Shown: positions 1-10,300 of the stretch, one piece after another
Layout of the letters: each line of letters starts with the position of its first letter
How positions within the stretch are numbered: the first letter of the stretch is position 1
Source of the DNA: Patiria pectinifera
Lineage: Eukaryota > Echinodermata > Asteroidea > Valvatida > Asterinidae
Direction: 5' to 3'
Length of the DNA stretch: 64,000 nucleotides
Assembly (NCBI GenBank): GCA_029964075.1
Contig: CM057133.1
Location: 9,944,699-10,008,698, forward strand
Translations under genes and position numbers: made by a program
Notes under the pieces: model-generated
Databases searched by the model: none
What the model saw: only the letters and a program-made list of their open reading frames with translations
What the model was told of the DNA's origin: nothing

Positions 1-882
1 AACTGGTGAATTGTTTCTTTGCATTCTGCATGTTACATATTGAGTATGAATAAAATGCCTCTTGTCTGATCCAGAAAAAAAATCATCTTTTCTTAAGTTT
101 TTGTGTGTTCCGCCATTTAAGATGCATTCCCTGTGCTATTTTCGATGTTGACCCAAAGAATTAGATCGTTGTTTTCTTCAATTGCTCTTTCTCTATAGCA
201 TTTTTGCTATTCACTTAAGGAGACATGTAATGAAAAAAACCCAGAACACAGGGTATGCAACTTTAATAGGCCCCTCCCCTGAAAGTCATGACTACCAACA
301 TCAACCCCCGCCCCCAATTTGAAAAATCCAGGATTCGTCACTGCACTATACTATGACTACCAACATATCACCCCCCCCCCCGTACATCTAGGACACTGGC
401 TATTCTATGCTCAGTGACAGAAAGTTAAAACCACAACAAATTTTGAGTTATCTAGGTTTAAACCCTGTCGATCTTCTTTCAAAAATGGTACTTGACGCCA
501 TTGGGACGAGGTTGATAATTTCTAAAAATAATCTAAACTATGTGAATTGGGACTTCATCCTTACATTATTTATTAACTGTATAAATACTCATGCTCATGG
601 CCTTCAATTTTTGTAAAATTAGTCATTGGTCACGTGATCACGATTGTTATTAATTTTGGCGTGGTAAGATTGGAATGCGTCGGTTAGTTTGCGCTTTTCA
701 ATTTGAAATGCTTACTCCCCCAAGAACTTGAATGTTGCGGTCATTGTTCAGTTGATTTTGTGCCTCAATATAAATTTCAAACGTGGCATTATATATTTTC
801 CAAATATGGTATTCACATACTTGAAATGTTTCATTGTGAAAATCGGCTTCTGTTCATGACTATTTGAGAAAAATATTGCTAG
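1..882. other. Non-coding flank, no gene recognised
   Basis: No conserved reading frame is visible. The stretch is AT-rich, with two short C-rich runs near 300 and 370 and weakly repeated phrases around them (a 'gactaccaacat' phrase occurs twice, near 288 and 355). It looks like ordinary intergenic or intronic sequence. Confidence 0.5.
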
Positions 883-1020
883 TGGAGTAGCTTCAAATTG
901 AGTAAGCTCAGTGGCTGTAACAGCAAACCGGAAGTCGTGCTGTTTGAGAACGACGTCGACGTTCGTCCAGTTTCAGATCCACGAAGTTTCGTCAACGAAT
1001 TGAAATTACTTGAAGAAAAG
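883..1020 (+). CDS. Possible isolated coding exon, gene unknown
   Basis: An open stretch of 46 codons follows an AG acceptor at 881-882 and stops at a possible but weak donor (AAG|GTTTGA) at 1021. The central part reads PEVVLFENDVDVRPVSDPRS followed by FVNELKLLEEK, which looks like real protein, with balanced composition and more GC than the surroundings. I do not recognise the family. No partner exon is visible upstream, and downstream sequence is occupied by inverted-repeat elements. It could be the last visible exon of a gene entering from the left, or an exon of a small gene broken by the insertions. The opposite strand is also open here but reads as low-complexity Ser/Thr/Leu. Confidence 0.3.
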
Positions 1021-1346
1021 GTTTGATTTATAGTTTTTACTAATGAAGTTATTTGTAATAATTTGTATGTATTCAGAGCGTTATTTTGCATATTTTCCCG
1101 AAATTGTTACTAACAGAGAGGCAAGTTTACCGCGAGTTATTAGTTGCCCAATTTTCGGACACTGCGGTTCACTGTTCACATTCAATCTGTCACATCGACC
1201 GGTCCTATAATAAAATGAGTCAAGAACGTCAACAGCGTCGACGGTCGTCAACCCAGCGTCAGCAATTTGTTTTTTTAAAGTTTTGGAACATCAAAAAAAA
1301 GCTTTAGCGACAAAGAACACCTTCAGCATAGGGCCTATGATTAGGT

Positions 1347-2069
1347 TACTCCTAGAACTATGAGGCTCCGCGTGAGCGGAGCCTCATCATAGATCAAGAA
1401 GCCCGCATAATTGCCTGCAGCATAAAACACTAATAAAGTACAAAAACGTCCATCAAAATGCAGCCATTTCACACAGAACCGCTGCACAGTTTGCCCCTAT
1501 ACTCCGTACTTTATCTCTTGACATACTCACGTATCTTGTGCGGAACTAACATAGGTGGATTCTGTCGGTTTTTAGGCCAAAATGATGAAAAATATGCCCT
1601 TTTTGCACTGAGCCAACCTGACACTTGAAACGTGCACGCATATGATCGAGCGATGATTTTCGGTTCGCTCGGAGCGCGCCGCGAAGTGCAGTACAAGCGA
1701 AATGATAGTATGTGCATGCGTACAAGTGCATGTACCGTACCCCCCGCGGCGCGCTCCGAGCGAACCGAAAATCATCGCTCGATCATATGCGTGCACGTTT
1801 CAAGTGTCAGGTTGGCTCAGTGCGGAAAGGGCATATTTTTCATCATTTTGGCCTAAAAACCGACAGAATCCACCTATGTTAGTTCCGCACAAGATACGTG
1901 AGTATGTCAAGAGATAAAGTACGGAGTATAGGGGCAAACTGTGCAGCGTTTCTGTGTGAAATGGCTGCATTTTGATGGACGTTTTTGTACTTTATTAGTG
2001 TTTTGTGCTGCAGGCGATTTTGCGGGCTTCTTGATCTATGAGGCTCCGCTCACCATAGTTCTAGGAGTA
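1347..2069. mobile_element. Fold-back DNA element, about 0.72 kb
   Basis: Left arm 1347 to about 1683 and right arm about 1747 to 2069 are near-perfect reverse complements of about 330 bp, separated by a loop of about 60 bp. The ends read TACTCCTAGAACTATG and its complement. The left arm has a small extra segment that makes its own hairpin (GGCTCCGC/GCGGAGCC near 1363-1383). The nine bases before the element (TGATTAGGT, 1338-1346) and after it (GGATTAGGT, 2070-2078) match at eight of nine positions, consistent with an aged 9-bp target-site duplication. Long arms plus a 9-bp duplication resemble Mutator-like fold-back elements. No coding capacity is seen. Confidence 0.65.
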
Positions 2070-2084
2070 GGATTAGGTTACATG

Positions 2085-2605
2085 TTTTGGAACATCAAAA
2101 ATGCTTTGAATAGCGGCAAAGAACGCTTTCACTTCAGCATATAGGCCTAAATTGAACTTTAAAGTGAAAATTATTTCAAAAGTTGTTCTTTTCAATGCGA
2201 AACGTACGATGAGTTTGTCAAGTCAAGTTAATGTTGGCCGCCATCTTGTTTGAATTGGTACTGTACACTTCACGCATGCGTAGTATGGCTAGTTTCACAA
2301 AAACTAGATTAGTAGATGGTGGCCACTGAACTCGACAAACATGACAAACTCGTCGTACATTTCGCGTTGAAAAATCAACTTTTGAAATAATTTTAACTTT
2401 AATTTATACTAACCTAATATACCCCGCAAGAAGATGGCGGCCAACATTAACTTGACAAACTCGTCGTACGTTTCGCATTGAAAAGAACATCTTTTGAAAT
2501 AATTTTCACTTTAAAGTTCAATTTAGGCCTATACGCTGAAGTGAAGGCGTTCTTTGTCGCTATTTCTGCCATATAAAGCATTTTTGATGTTCCAAAACTT
2601 ATACA
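2085..2605. repeat. Palindromic element with three copies of one module
   Basis: Segment 2083-2250 is repeated in reverse complement at about 2425-2600. Shared phrases are 'aattgaactttaaagtgaaa', 'gttcttttcaatgcgaaacg' and 'gttaatgttggccgccatc'. A third, more diverged copy of the 'gacaaactcgtcgtac...ttgaaataatttt' module lies in the loop at about 2335-2400, in the orientation of the right arm. This could be a MITE that inserted into or recombined with its own copy. Confidence 0.55.
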
Positions 2606-3059
2606 AAATTTGTTGACACTGGGTTGACGACCGTTGATGCTTGCTTGCGCTTAGTGATGCCAGTTGAGGTTTTTGATGCATTTTAGTAGGACCCCTGTCG
2701 ACAGGGGGACAGATTGAATGTGAATGATGTCTGAAATTGGAAACTATCCCTACAGTAGAACTCTGGGGCTCCGCGCAGGTTCCAGCGTTCTGGGTAGGCC
2801 CTACTGTGTAACTTGTTACTTTGCACCAGTTGATTTGAATTCCCTTTTAATTCTTGAACAGTAGTCTTGTCTTGTCTGTGTGATAGGCCTACTACTACTA
2901 GTTTAAAAAAAAAATACCAAAAAAAACCTTGAAATTCTTAAAATTATTTGTGAGGTACAAATAAAATAACATTGTTGATTTTTTAGTGCAATGTATCTAC
3001 CAAGGTCATGGCACTTAATATGCAAGAATTACAAATTAGTCAAAGCAAGAAGGAAATAA

Positions 3060-3200
3060 CCAAACTGAAATAATAAGGTAGTGTATATTTTGCCGGAGGT
3101 AACGCCGGCAAACTAACGTTTACTAAAGGTTTGCCGGCGGCAATCCATATCAACAGAGGGCGCTGTACTCTTTAAGATAGGGCTGAATTATAACATGTAT
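3060..3200. repeat. Short inverted/direct 'GCCGGCAAACTAACGTTTACT' motifs
   Basis: The phrase 'ccggcaaactaacgtttact' with a following 'aaggtttgcc' occurs at 3110-3133 and again at 3590-3615. Each is a small imperfect hairpin of the type GGCAAAC...GTTTGCC. The two copies suggest the ends of a short element spanning about 3090-3640, which also contains the SINE head at 3214. Confidence 0.35.
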
Positions 3201-3213
3201 TAAATTCCCACCA

Positions 3214-3300
3214 AGGTTGTGTAGCACAGTCGGTGCAGTGGTTAAGCAATAGCTCTAGAGAGTGGGATGTCCCGAGTTCGAATCCTGACCCCGCCACAAT
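3214..3300 (+). mobile_element. tRNA-derived SINE head
   Basis: The sequence has an A-box-like stretch (gtgcagtggttaagc, 3234-3248) and a B-box-like stretch (gagttcgaatcctg, about 3274-3287), spaced as in a tRNA with a long variable arm. A T-run follows at 3308. It lacks a convincing full cloverleaf and is not flanked by a clear duplication, so I call it a SINE or tRNA-related fragment rather than a working tRNA gene. Confidence 0.5.
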
Positions 3301-3654
3301 GTTAAGTTTTTTTTTTCCCATCCCCAAATAAATAAGAATATTCTTCTTTTATTATTTTAATATGTCTCAAACATTTTATTGCAGAGTATTACTTTTTCTT
3401 TTTCAGATTTGTGGCTCTGGAGGATTTTTTTTAAAGGGAAATAAAGTCCGAAATTATAAAATGGTCTGATTCCCATCTTGTTAATACAAAAATACAACGA
3501 TAATATTGGCATGGAGCCAGACTAAAATTTGTCACCGGAAAATGTTTGAGTACAAAAAAACAGTAACTGCGCATGTTCAGTGCATATCCGGCAAACTAAC
3601 GTTTACTGAAGGTTTGCCATCTCCGGCAAAATATCCACTGCCAAATAATAAATG

Positions 3655-3842
3655 GAAAGAATGTTGCATCCTGATGCCATTATCACAATGAAGGTCAGTC
3701 ATTGCAAAAATGTTGAGAAGACATGAATCTGGGACTGAGAAACACTTCCAATTTTGTTAGAAAATATCTTGAAAATGCACTCAACTCTCCATAGACTTTG
3801 TACACAACCACAGAAGTGGCGTCAGGATACTACATTCTTTCC
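3655..3842. mobile_element. MITE, 'GTTGCAxCCTGAxGCCA' family, copy 1
   Basis: The ends are inverted: 'gaatgttgcatcctgatgcc' on the left and 'ggcgtcaggatactacattc' on the right. The interior ('aatgaaggtcagtcattgca', 'gtgaatctggga'-like, 'ctctccatagactttgtaca') is shared with 51222-51425, and half of it with 38705-38775. It is about 190 bp with no coding capacity. Confidence 0.6.
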
Positions 3843-4171
3843 AAATAAATACAAAATGACAAAACCAAAACCAAAAGAAACAATGTACAAAGGTGAAATA
3901 TAAGATGAGACTACTTTGCTGGATAATATGGGGAATCATCGTTAAAATAGCCTATTGTAACAGGGGAGCAAGAACCGAGACATTTAAACATGCCATTCAT
4001 TACACCTGTGAAATTTGGCATATTACTGGTATTTAACCTATTTGCTAACAACAATCCTGAATCCTCCAGTTATAATATAATTTGTCGGTTTCAGTGGGGT
4101 TCGGGTTGTAGATGCTGTCAGCAATACTCTGTGATTAATTCAGTTCTGTATTTTTTCCACATATCCCACAG

Positions 4172-6779
4172 GAACCGTAGTAAGCAGTCAAGATGAGTAG
4201 CAGAGGTAGCCCTATGGGCAACCTGGTCTTCAAATGGGACCCCAAAAACCTGGAGATCAGGACCTACTCGGTGGAGAAGACACTAGAACCACTGGTCATG
4301 CAGGTCAGTGTTGTGGTAGAATGCAGTTTCTTGTTTGCACTGTATTTGCAAATGTGTTGGAGGAACATAGTATTGGAACTTAAAAACATTTCCTGTTTTC
4401 ATAGGAAATAGGAAATCAATTTTGTTGACAACTACCATAATGATCTAATAAATACAGCAGCTAAAGTTATTGAGAGAAAACAAAAATCTACTTCACCGCG
4501 CAAAACATTCACCAAGCTATAAGATATTTGGACATATCTCTTGTGTGACAGGTCACAACTCTGGTCAAAACACAGCCGTCAAACCGGAAGAAAGGCCACT
4601 CAAAGAAAGCTCATGTCTTGGTAGCAGCAGTCGCCAAGGCAACAGAGGCATTCATTAAAAAGGGAGAGGAGATTGCCAACGAGATAAAAGAGATCCGAGA
4701 GCAGATGCTGGAGACTGTGGAAGACGTCCGTGATAAAGGTTAGTTAATAACATAAGGGAGGCTGGTAAGTGGTTACCAGAACCACGGCTCTGTCTCGGCT
4801 ATGGTTTCAGGATATACCCTGATTTGGGGGACTCTGGCTCAATATTTTGACATTGAAGACTTCGAAAGATTCCGCTGCCAAAGATGAAGCAAACTATTGA
4901 GACGAAACTGGGATTTCAAAAAGTAGCCATGCTGTACCTGTGACTCACATATAACCCAACTGGTCAGTAGTAACCCAAGATTAGCTCTTAGACTCCTAAA
5001 AATACAGCATTTGCGAGCGCAAGTGAAGTTGCTAGAGGTACCATTCTAAAACCTTCATGACGGAGAAACGGATGTACGCCTTCTGCAGGAAGGAATTTTG
5101 TCTACCTTCAACAATGACACCAAATCTGTATGAGGTGGAACAAACAATCTTACATCCCTCCTTACATAGGTGAGATCATGCACAAGGCTTCATCAGAGTT
5201 TGCCGATGACCCTTGTTCGTCCATGAAGCGAGGTGCGATGACACGCGCAGCTCGTAACCTCCTGTCTGCCGTGACAAGACTCCTCATCATGGCTGACATG
5301 GTGGACGTCCATCTGCTGCTCAAGTCTCTGAAAGTGGTAAGTTGCTGTTTGGAATATTCAAAGATTAATGAATCATGTTGACAAGGTAGCTTCTTTAACT
5401 CTTGAAAATCCTCTACTGCATAGAAATCCCAATGAAATTTGGAGGCCACGTTATTTTCCTGACCCTGTTACATCTATAATTTTACAATTCCAATGCACTC
5501 TTTAATAATGCAGTCATCCTCCAAGAGTGACCAAGCAAATTTGAAGTCATTCTTAATGCTACTTGTGTGGCAAATTACAAAGTACCAAGGTAACAGGGAC
5601 AGGACAAATGACCCACATAGCCAAAAATAAAAAACACCAAACCCCTTACAGTTTTGAAAAGAAATTTTGTGTAGCAAGATTTTCAAATTGCATAACATTT
5701 TGCAATGTGAATCAAGGGAATTTTGCTCACTGTTCTATCTTAATACTCATGATCCCTTTGAGTTTGAAGATATATGGGTTTATTTCTTTCCCGGTCTAGG
5801 TTGAAGGAGATCTTGCCCAGATCATGAGGTCCAACAACCAGCAGGACCTTGCCTCCAGCTTCAAGACCTTCGGCAAGGACATGATGGAGTTCAACAAGCT
5901 CCTGGCCCGCCGACAGAACGACCTGAAAGACCCACGACAGAGAGATGAGATGGCAGCCGCTAGAGCTGACCTGAAGAAACACAGCACTATGCTGCTCACA
6001 GCCTCCCAAGTAAGCCTCATCGCTCCTTGTTTTGATTTGCTTGTTCAGTTTGTAGAGCACTGGCATAATGTGCTTGAGGCTCTGGGTTCGAACATTGCGT
6101 GATTCAGTTTTGTTTGCTCAAAACAATGTGACAGTAGGGTATACTTACATCAACTTATGAATTGTAACTTAAAACTAGCAACCACAACTTCTCTTGGCTA
6201 AAAGACACTTTGGGACACATTTGTTTTTGGTGATAATTAAAAAAAGGGAATTTCAATTCTACATTTACAGAACTTATGACAATTGTCTTAAAAATGTAAA
6301 ACCCAAAACAACCACCCCTTGGCTAGAAGGCTGTTTGATTTGGGATGATTGTATTTGCTGGGCAACAAAATTAAGGAACGTTGTTCCATGGACAAAGAAA
6401 AAGTATTGAGGGACGAAAAATAATGCAAAATTGTTTGACAATACTTCAGAAAACTGAAAAAAATATAGAGTTAAAAAAACTGACCCAAAGTTAAAAATAG
6501 AAAATTTTCTTCTTCAATTTGTTATTCCTGCGTAAGTGAGATAGATCATAATGAAAATTAGGTATACAGTTGTTTAATTGATGGCATTTTATCTAACAGG
6601 CATACCTGCGTCATCCTGATGTCCCAGCTGCCCGCGAGAATCGCGATTTTGTCGTCAAGCAGCTAGAGGGCGCTATGAACACCATCTCCAGTGTGTCTCA
6701 GGCCCGTTCAGACCAGCCACCGCTTCACGCTGATGTAGGAGGAACTGGGGAGCTAATCGCTGCACTGGATGATCTTGAC
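4172..6779 (+). CDS. CTNNA: alpha-catenin, N-terminal part (gene cut by assembly gap)
   Basis: Alpha-catenin links the cadherin/beta-catenin complex to actin at adherens junctions. Five exons keep the frame: 4172-4303 (ATG 4193), 4552-4738, 5170-5336, 5800-6009 and 6600-6779, giving 285 residues. Recognisable stretches are FKWDPKNLEIRT near the start, KKGHSKKAHVLVAA, EFADDPCSSMKRG followed by RAARNLLSAVTRLL, RDEMAAARADL and LLTASQAYLRHPDV. They follow vertebrate alpha-catenin in order and spacing and cover the beta-catenin-binding and dimerisation region. The start is well placed (CAAGATGAG) and an acceptor at 4170-4171 implies a non-coding first exon upstream. Usual length is about 900 residues, so roughly two thirds, including the actin-binding end, is missing. 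The last donor (6780) is intact, so the loss is due to the N gap rather than decay. Vinculin and alpha-catulin fit less well. Confidence 0.93.
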
Positions 6780-6890
6780 GTAAGTCCTGAGAGAGAAACT
6801 CTTAACACCTTGCTCTACTACACCCTCCCAAAACACCTCAATATTTGCCTTCATTCTCAGCACATCACAAAGATTTGCAAGATCACTTTT
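6780..6890 (+). other. Start of alpha-catenin intron 5
   Basis: A consensus donor (GTAAGT) opens the intron, which then runs into the N gap. Nothing else is seen. Confidence 0.7.
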
Positions 6891-7390
6891 NNNNNNNNNN
6901 NNNNNNNNNNNNNNNNNNNNNNNNNNNNNNNNNNNNNNNNNNNNNNNNNNNNNNNNNNNNNNNNNNNNNNNNNNNNNNNNNNNNNNNNNNNNNNNNNNNN
7001 NNNNNNNNNNNNNNNNNNNNNNNNNNNNNNNNNNNNNNNNNNNNNNNNNNNNNNNNNNNNNNNNNNNNNNNNNNNNNNNNNNNNNNNNNNNNNNNNNNNN
7101 NNNNNNNNNNNNNNNNNNNNNNNNNNNNNNNNNNNNNNNNNNNNNNNNNNNNNNNNNNNNNNNNNNNNNNNNNNNNNNNNNNNNNNNNNNNNNNNNNNNN
7201 NNNNNNNNNNNNNNNNNNNNNNNNNNNNNNNNNNNNNNNNNNNNNNNNNNNNNNNNNNNNNNNNNNNNNNNNNNNNNNNNNNNNNNNNNNNNNNNNNNNN
7301 NNNNNNNNNNNNNNNNNNNNNNNNNNNNNNNNNNNNNNNNNNNNNNNNNNNNNNNNNNNNNNNNNNNNNNNNNNNNNNNNNNNNNNNNNN
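6891..7390. other. Assembly gap, exactly 500 N
   Basis: A run of exactly 500 N. The second gap in the window is also exactly 500, so this is a placeholder of unknown true size. The 3' two thirds of alpha-catenin and the last exon(s) of EVC2 must lie here or elsewhere. Confidence 0.98.
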
Positions 7391-10300
7391 ACCAGTGGTG
7401 ATGGGCGCCAGTTTCTTCTGCTTGTTCTTCTTTAGTTTCCTGAGGAGTTTGTTGGGTTTTCTGTTTGTATTCAAAGACAGAATTATTGAGAAGGATTAAT
7501 ATTCCAAAAACATTCCATCTTCCTAATCTTGTCTGATGCTCCTTAATTTTTTTTTATCTGTGTCATCATGCATTACAAGTGCTGAAGCTTTGAGGCAAAT
7601 TGGACAGAAAAAAGGAAATAAGAAAAAATTTCAATCAATTCGGTAATAATAGGTCATTGGGCAAAGTGTCCGGACGTGATTGGTGGATCATTGGTCACAT
7701 GACTTACCTCCTCTCTCTGCTCGGTGTGGACACGGCCGAGCTGGCAGTATTTCCCAGAATGCTCAGCTTAATCTTGTCTTCCAGACTGGTGCCGGACTTC
7801 GCAGCTTTGCCTTTCTTGTCAAATGACCTGTAGTATTCCAGAAGTATGAATTTCAGTGGTTAGAGTCACAGGGCAAAAACAGGTTGAGAAACAGTGTAAC
7901 GCACTGAGCCACAGACATGGTGTGACAGACAGGGTGATAGAGAGTCATACAAGGTCACAGAGAGTGTGACACACAGTAATCTGAATCAAATCAAGGCACA
8001 ACTGCTTGGATTGGCTAACAGTCAGCAAAGAATCCCAGGTATATGGCCAAAAAAAGAAGGCTTCTTTAGTTGATCCTTACCCTCTCAGGTTGCCGTTAGC
8101 AACACTGTCTCCCTCCCCCTCATTCTCCCTAAGCTCCTCCCCTTCCTCCTTGTTGAACATCTTTCTCAGTAGCGGCTCCAGTTCTTTTTCCGTCTTACCC
8201 GGGAACAAGAGGTAGAGAATGTTGCGAAGCTCCGAAGGGCTGAACTTGCCATGTTTGACCAGACCAGAGATGAACTGTAATTCCTGAGAATATAAGACAT
8301 ACAAAAAGTCAATCAATAGAATAATAATAATAATATATGGAGCTTATATATCTTTCCAATAACTGTCTCAAAGCGCTACACAATTATTACCCCTGTTCGT
8401 CAGGCCATGAGACCACTTCTCTGCAGCCAAGTTCAGCACAATCTGGTCTCTTCCCTCACACATCCCCATTTAAACTCCTGGGTGGAGAGAGGCAATTGTA
8501 GTAAAGTGTCTTGCCCAGGGACACAAGCATTGATTTACCCTGGATTATCTCCATCAGTGTTTGAACCAATGGCATGTACCATCACACGTGGGTCAAACAC
8601 CGTTACCACTGGACCACAACAGCTGAATATTTTAGCTAAAACTCATACTTGACTACGCTTGTCAGTAGCGAAAACAAATTTACTAGACCAGAAGTATTTT
8701 ACAATTAAATCCCCCCCCCCTCCAGCAATTATAGAGGAAGAAAATTTCACCTGTTCTCGCATCTGTTTAAGTCTCTCCACTTCAAACTTTCTGCGGAGAT
8801 CTTCAAGGGCTTGGTTGACTTCAATCTCAAGATTACGTCTGAAAAACAAAGAATTCATGGCTGAAAAGTACTGGGGGCACAGAACGGGGATGACATTTTT
8901 AAAAGAAAAAAAAATCCTCATTTTATTACAAGATAATAAATTTATTACATTATTTATCCTCTATTAATTTCCTCTATCTGCAAAACTAATTACCACAGAT
9001 AAATCCTGCTATATGCATAATTTTAGAAATATAACTAGGTTGATTCCCCCCCCCAAAAAAAATCATCAATCCACATAGAAAATTCTTGAATCCACCCCTG
9101 CTCAGGTGAAATGTTTTTCCCAATGAAATTGTAAATTTGTCCATGTTAAACAATATTCCCCTGACCTGAATTCCTCCATTTCCATGAGATGTTTGTGTTT
9201 CAGAGCGACTCGTTTCAGTCTCGCCGAGGTTTTGTTCTTTACGTTCTCTGCAAGGCGTTGGATTTCCTCTTCTTGCTTGCTGACAAACAGTTGCTCTCGG
9301 TCAGCGAGTTTGTCTCGGAGTCGGCGCTTAAATTCTTTTTCTTGTTTCTCCCGTTGGGCCTTGAGTTTGTTCTCAAGATTCTTTGCCTCCTGTAAGATTA
9401 GAAGTAAAGCAGAAATGCCTCTGAGTATGCTGTTACATGACTTGAGATTGGAAACCGTATGATTGACTGTTGGGACTCTGATGAATATATTATAAACCCC
9501 ATCGCCAAATGATTTAATATATAGTTCCAAGACGGTTATCTAAGAACATATGGTTCAGTAGAGGTAAAAAGGTCACTTTTTTACAACAAATTTTACTAAC
9601 AAAAAGTGCAGCCATTTTGCAATTTAAGATTCATTTCAATTCTTATAAAACCTTTTATTCAGATAACACTGCTGTGAGCTTTTTGATGTTTAACCATTTT
9701 ATCGTAACCTATGATTTTGTGAGCTTTTAGATGTTTAACCATTTTATCGTAACCTTAGCCTACATACCTTCTGATGGTTCTCGATGACCTTCTTGCAGTC
9801 AGCGTTGCGGATGATTCCCGTTTCTGTCATGTCATCCAACATGTTCATCTTGAGCTGCCAAAGCGCCTTCTGCTGTTCTTCAATCGTCGCGATCTGATTG
9901 GCCGACGAGAAACAATAAGTTGTCACATGACTGGGGCAACCTTGGTCATATAGTGTCCATTTTCAGTTTATTTGAGGCTGAAAAACCTCTGATTGATTTG
10001 TGGTTGACTTGTGATTGACTTGTGATTGACTTGTGATTGACTTGTGATTGACTTGTGATTGACTTGTGATTGACTTGTGATTGACATGTGATAGACTTGC
10101 AATTGACTTGTGATCGACTTGTGACCAACTTGTGATTGTCTAGGGATTGACTTGTAACCACTTTATTAATGTTCTAGGCTTTTCTATTTACATAAGCTGT
10201 TTGTTCTTTTTAATACATCTTTTCAACATGATGCCGTAAACATCTACGGAAGACATATAAACGCGCGCCGATAAGCTACACGCAAAAAAATCTGCAAATC

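Larger units (their letters stand above)
1120..2760. repeat. Nested inverted-repeat cluster (outer structure)
   Basis: The left flank (about 1140-1340) and right flank (about 2520-2745) are imperfect inverted copies: both carry a 'cattcaatctgt' phrase, a 'gtcgtcaaccc' phrase, a 'ttttggaacatc' phrase and a 'gcgacaaagaac' phrase in opposite orientation. A third copy of the 'ttttggaacatc...aaagaacgc' segment lies at 2083-2150 in direct orientation to the left one. Two further inverted repeats sit inside and are listed separately. This is best explained by repeated insertion of fold-back or MITE-type DNA elements into one another. No transposase reading frame is present. Confidence 0.6.

Noticed and set aside
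3214-3300. A functional tRNA gene
   Set aside because: A and B boxes are recognisable, but the acceptor stem does not pair well and the context is repetitive; better called a SINE head.
6675-7499. Long open frames running through the N gap (also at 26252-26847)
   Set aside because: They are open only because N codons cannot be stops; the real exon of alpha-catenin ends at 6779.
9990-10155. Regular short repeats considered as a CRISPR-like array
   Set aside because: The repeat is 11 bp with no spacers, in an intron of an animal gene. The 20-bp and 39-bp arrays also lack spacers.
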